Origin: Desulfuromonadales bacterium
GTDB lineage: Bacteria > Desulfobacterota > Desulfuromonadia > Desulfuromonadales > BM103
DNA: 58,811 bases
NCBI GenBank assembly: GCA_030145195.1
Contig: JAQYVY010000021.1
Span: 1 to 58,811 of the forward strand
Direction: 5' to 3'
A program made the translations under genes and the position numbers. This document shows, piece by piece, positions 55,723 through 58,811 of the stretch. Position 1 is the stretch's first letter, and each line of letters opens with the position of its first letter. The notes under the pieces are model-generated. The model was not told where the DNA came from. It worked only from the letters and a program-made list of their open reading frames with translations, and made no database searches.

Positions 55723-55811
55723 TAACGCAAAGACGCAAAGACCGCAGAGGTCTGTCTATTTATTCTAAAGCTATAAAAGTCATATCCAAAGCTCTTTGCG
55801 TCTTTGCGTTA
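55723..55811. repeat. dispersed inverted repeat (cgcaaagacgcaaag type), well preserved
   Basis: taacgcaaagacgcaaagac (55723 on) and ctttgcgtctttgcgtta (55794-55811) are inverted copies matching at 19 of 21 bases, 47 bases apart. It fills the gap between the rhomboid and YbaK-type genes. Confidence 0.85.
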
Positions 55812-55875
55812 AAAAGTACCAGCTTTATCTTTACCTCTGTTTTGTTATAAGTCCCTAAAGTTAAGAGAACACATC

Positions 55876-56367
55876 ATGGCGAAAGAGAAAATTCCCGTTA
55901 CAGCGGCAACCCGACAGCTCAAACAAGCCAAGGTTGAGTTCACCCCGCATCTCTATAATTATGAAGACCGCGGCGGCACGACGGTTTCAGCCCGCGAGTT
56001 GAAGGTTGATGAGCACAGCGTGATCAAGACCCTGATCATGCAGGACGAGAAGAACCAGCCGCTCATCGTGCTAATGCACGGCGATCTCGAAGTCTCCACC
56101 AAGGAACTGGCCAGAGTCCTCGGCGTGAAAAGCGTCACCCCCTGCCCTCCAGAGATCGCCCTCAAACACTCAGGCTACCAGGTCGGCGGCACCTCACCGT
56201 TCGGCAGCCGTAAAGCCATGCCGGTCTACATGGAAGAAACGATCAGCAGCCTGACACGCATCTACATCAACGGTGGCAAACGGGGTTTTCTGATTGGGAT
56301 CAACCCACAAGATGCCGTCACGCTGCTGCAACCAACCATGGTCACTGTCGGAATCAAAAAGAGCTGA
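55876..56367 (+). CDS. ybaK: YbaK-family aminoacyl-tRNA deacylase
   Basis: YbaK-type enzymes hydrolyse mischarged tRNA, typically Cys-tRNA-Pro. The 163-residue protein shows the fold throughout: TAATRQLKQAKVEFTPHLYN, VIKTLIMQDEKNQPLIVLMH with the conserved Lys, VGGTSPFGSRKAMPVYMEET and IYINGGKRGFLIGINPQD. The GGTSPFG stretch is the family signature. It overlaps nothing; the sirtuin gene starts 76 bases after its stop. Confidence 0.92.
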   Translation: MAKEKIPVTAATRQLKQAKVEFTPHLYNYEDRGGTTVSARELKVDEHSVIKTLIMQDEKNQPLIVLMHGDLEVSTKELARVLGVKSVTPCPPEIALKHSGYQVGGTSPFGSRKAMPVYMEETISSLTRIYINGGKRGFLIGINPQDAVTLLQPTMVTVGIKKS

Positions 56368-56443
56368 ACGGAGTAACGCCCTGCATCATCAGGTTACAAT
56401 CTTCTTTGGGTTGAAAAGCCCGACACTTCAGGAGAGGATGATT

Positions 56444-57271
56444 ATGAGCCTACAGGACAGATATCAAAAAGCCGCAGACGCCATCCGCAACGCTCGCGCC
56501 ATGTGTGTCACCGCCGGAGCCGGCATGGGTGTTGACTCCGGGTTGCCGGATTTTCGTGGCGACCAGGGGTTCTGGAACGCCTACCCGATGTATCAACGAC
56601 TCGGCATCAACTTCATCGGCGCGGCCAATCCCTCTAATTTCGAAGGTGATCCGGCTTTCGGCTGGGGCTTTTATGGCCACCGCACCAACCTCTACCGCGA
56701 GACCGAGCCGCATCGCGGCTTCCAAATGTTGCAAGACTGGGCCGCCGAATTTAGACAGGACAGTTTCGTCGTCACCTCCAACGTTGATGGTCATTTTCAA
56801 AAAGCCGGCTACCGCGAAGACCAAGTGCTCGAAGTCCACGGTTCGATTCACCACCTGCAGTGCCTCTCACCGTGCAGTAACGACATCTGGGATAACGAAG
56901 AAACGATCCCCGTCGATTTTGTCAGTATGCGCGCACATCACGTACCCGCCTGTCGCAACTGCAACCATCCAGCGCGACCCAACATCCTGATGTTCGGCGA
57001 CTACTCATGGCTCGCCCAACGCACCCACGGCCAGGAGATGCGCTTCGACAGCTTTCTGGCCCAGCACCAACATGACCCCATCGTAGTTATCGAAATGGGC
57101 GCCGGCACAGCAATTCCAACCATCCGCCACCTCAGTGAAAACATCGGGTGCAAAGTCAACACCACAGTGATTCGCATCAACCCGCGCGAAGCCCATATTT
57201 CTGGCGGCCACATTTCCTTGCCATGCGGCGGGCTGGAAGGTCTGGAAGGGATCGAAGCCTATCTAGAATAA
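56444..57271 (+). CDS. SIR2-family NAD-dependent deacylase
   Basis: Sirtuins remove acyl groups from lysines with NAD. The 275-residue protein has GAGMGVDSGLPDFRG (NAD site), VVTSNVDGHFQKAG in place of the usual TQNID, the catalytic His132 in EVHGSI and a zinc site of Cys140, Cys144, Cys170 and Cys173. The first pair is CxxxC instead of CxxC. The ATG at 56444 is preceded by GGAGAGG; an ATG at 56438 overlaps that site. Relatives of this shape include uncharacterised sirtuins with a bulky insertion after FRG (GFWNAYPMYQRLGINF), as seen here. Confidence 0.9.
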   Translation: MSLQDRYQKAADAIRNARAMCVTAGAGMGVDSGLPDFRGDQGFWNAYPMYQRLGINFIGAANPSNFEGDPAFGWGFYGHRTNLYRETEPHRGFQMLQDWAAEFRQDSFVVTSNVDGHFQKAGYREDQVLEVHGSIHHLQCLSPCSNDIWDNEETIPVDFVSMRAHHVPACRNCNHPARPNILMFGDYSWLAQRTHGQEMRFDSFLAQHQHDPIVVIEMGAGTAIPTIRHLSENIGCKVNTTVIRINPREAHISGGHISLPCGGLEGLEGIEAYLE

Positions 57272-57432
57272 ATGCGGTAACAGTAACCATATTTACAGTC
57301 ACCGCTTAAATAAATTTGAGTCGAATAAAAACATCGGCTTACACACTTTTTTAGACTTTTGCGCATTGGTTTCGTCTAGAATGTATCTGGTTTAATGATC
57401 CCGACTCGCACACTCACTGAAAGTTCTCGCGC

Positions 57433-58811
57433 ATGACGAAAAACCGAAAGACTCTGGACATATTACTTGGCAGGCGAAGAGGCGGCTTATGGCTGAGCTC
57501 TCTGATTCTGGTGCTCGTTGCCTGCACTCCGGTCATCACCCACCAGCCCTCAGCGGTTACCCCTCAGGCCCGTTTCTCTGACAGCGGACCATCGCAGCAG
57601 CCAGATAAGTGGTGGTTGCCCTTCGAGGATCCAACCCTTAACCGCCTGATCACTCAGGCCCTGGCGGACAACCTTACGCTCCAGAGCGCTTGGGATCGTC
57701 TCGACCAGGCCAGGGCGGTGGCTCGCAAGGCCGGCTCCGATCAATTCCCGCAGCTCACGGCGGAGGCCGGCTTCAACACCACCAGTTCCCACACCAACTC
57801 CCGTACCAGCTCGTCGCAAAGCTTCAACCTTGGCCTGGTCGCAAGTTACGAAGTCGACCTCTGGGGACGGATCCGCTCTTCAAGCGATGCAGCCGAACTC
57901 GATGCCTTCGCCACGGCCGAGTCTTTGCAAACTGCTGCCCTGACTCTCTCGGCCCAGGTGGCAACGACCTGGTTCCAACTGCTCGAACAACGTGGCCAGA
58001 TCGAGATTCTCGCACAGCAGAAGCACACCAACGAGCAGGCGCTTGAACTGATCAGTCTGCAATTCCGCACCGGACAAGTCGGCATCGCAGATCTGCTGCA
58101 GCAACGCCAAGTAGTTGAAAGTCGACGTGGCGAACGGGCGTTGGCGATTGGCCGAGCGCAAGTGTTGCAGAACCAACTGGCGGTGCTGCTGGGGGCCGCT
58201 CCTGACCCGGCTTCACAGATCACGGCGGGTACACTTGGCAGTCTGCCGCCGTTGCCGCAAACCGGGCTACAGAGTCAACTGCTGGAACGACGTCCGGACG
58301 TGCGCGCCGCCTGGCTGCAATTGCAAGCCGCTGATCAACGGGTCGCCGCGGCTGTGGCCGATCGTTTCCCGCGGCTGAGTTTAACGGGTCGGGCCAGCAC
58401 CACAGAAGAAAAGATTGAAGACCTGTTCGACGACTGGCTGGCCTCGTTGGCGGCCAACCTGTTAACGCCGCTGATTGATGGTGGACGACGCCGGGCCGAA
58501 GTCGAGCGCAGTCAGGCTGTAGCCGCAGAGAGCTTCCACGATTACGGCCAGACGGTTCTCGAGGCCCTGGCCGAAGTTGAAAACGCTCTGACCCAGGAGC
58601 AGAGGCAGCGCGAGTACCTTGCCAGCATCAACCGCCAGCTGGAACTGGCCACTCAAGCCACCGGACGCATCCGCGACCGCTACCTCAACGGAGCCGTAGA
58701 CTACCAGCGGGTACTCGGCGCACTTCTGTCAAAACAGCTCTTGCAACGCACCCAGCTCTCTGCCCGGCGCGAACTTTTTGTTAACCGTGTCAACCTCTGC
58801 CGCGCTTTAGC
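57433..58811 (+). CDS. NodT-family RND efflux outer-membrane lipoprotein (C-terminus beyond the right edge)
   Basis: The frame is open from the ATG at 57433 to the window end, giving 459 residues, nearly the whole of a usual 470-490-residue protein. The lipoprotein signal ends LVLVAC with Thr next, which favours the outer membrane. NodT/OprM motifs follow: WWLPFEDPTLNRLITQAL, SYEVDLWGRIRSS, LLERRPDVRAAWLQLQAAD and LLTPLIDGGRRRAEVERSQA. It forms the TolC-like exit channel of a tripartite pump; the membrane-fusion and pump genes probably lie to the right. No strong ribosome site is seen. TTGCGC with 17 bases to TGTATC near 57360-57388 is a weak promoter candidate. Confidence 0.92.
   Translation, partial: MTKNRKTLDILLGRRRGGLWLSSLILVLVACTPVITHQPSAVTPQARFSDSGPSQQPDKWWLPFEDPTLNRLITQALADNLTLQSAWDRLDQARAVARKAGSDQFPQLTAEAGFNTTSSHTNSRTSSSQSFNLGLVASYEVDLWGRIRSSSDAAELDAFATAESLQTAALTLSAQVATTWFQLLEQRGQIEILAQQKHTNEQALELISLQFRTGQVGIADLLQQRQVVESRRGERALAIGRAQVLQNQLAVLLGAAPDPASQITAGTLGSLPPLPQTGLQSQLLERRPDVRAAWLQLQAADQRVAAAVADRFPRLSLTGRASTTEEKIEDLFDDWLASLAANLLTPLIDGGRRRAEVERSQAVAAESFHDYGQTVLEALAEVENALTQEQRQREYLASINRQLELATQATGRIRDRYLNGAVDYQRVLGALLSKQLLQRTQLSARRELFVNRVNLCRAL

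Overview
The window looks like the chromosome of a Desulfuromonadia (Geobacter/Desulfuromonas/Pelobacter-type) anaerobe. This rests on the icd-mdh-korDABC gene order, a PpcA-type triheme cytochrome c7, a c-heme DUF3365 sensor, a monomeric isocitrate dehydrogenase and a chemosensory cluster rich in response regulators. No phage, plasmid or large transposon was seen, and no rRNA or tRNA gene was recognised.

Bases 1-15204, all on the minus strand, form a chemosensory region. One long unit runs cheY-cheR-(decayed binding-protein fragment)-receiver/PAS protein-NtrC-type regulator-receiver-soluble MCP/CheZ-like protein-STAS protein-cheY-cheA-54-aa protein-cheW and ends in an intrinsic terminator. 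A short receiver gene with its own terminator follows. The last unit is cheB, a histidine kinase-like protein whose phospho-accepting His is Asn, cheD, and a c-heme diguanylate cyclase-like protein that runs off the left edge. No transmembrane chemoreceptor and no flagellar gene is present, while transcriptional and cyclic-di-GMP outputs are, so a role other than swimming is plausible.

Bases 15378-30270 hold an M48 metallopeptidase lipoprotein (minus). On the plus strand are a duplicated beta-sandwich-like secreted protein coupled to comEC, an operon of receiver-GAF-GGDEF protein / TPR protein / class III nucleotide cyclase with overlapping ends, hisS, aspS, and a DUF4398-LysM lipoprotein.

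Bases 30271-36873 are a central-carbon block: a long structured leader, icd, mdh, then korD-korA-korB-korC for ferredoxin-linked 2-oxoglutarate oxidation. Intrinsic hairpins separate the units. A class I fructose-bisphosphatase faces the block.

Bases 38075-46082 carry a repeat-containing acidic protein, a TPR/gluzincin protein with a CysZ/EI24 membrane protein, a first ammonium transporter, a membrane GGDEF protein, a CIA30-domain protein, an L,D-transpeptidase and a tethered triheme c7 lipoprotein.

Bases 46131-50687 (minus) are a nitrogen block: a GAF-PAS histidine kinase, then glnK-amtB and an outer-membrane Gcw_chp-family protein. Upstream of glnK lies a sigma-54 promoter, then two hexaloop hairpins of the ANTAR-target type, the second overlapping an intrinsic terminator. 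This is the most complete regulatory arrangement in the window. It would combine sigma-54 initiation with antitermination by an ANTAR protein encoded elsewhere.

Bases 50859-58811 hold a promoter-to-terminator structured RNA of 6S size, a TraB-family membrane protein, a 168-bp MITE-like element with 21-bp inverted ends, a large L,D-transpeptidase, a rhomboid protease, a YbaK-type deacylase, a sirtuin and a NodT-type efflux lipoprotein cut by the right edge. Small inverted repeats rich in cgcaaagacgcaaag or cacagagacac recur at six intergenic sites from 20.6 kb onward.
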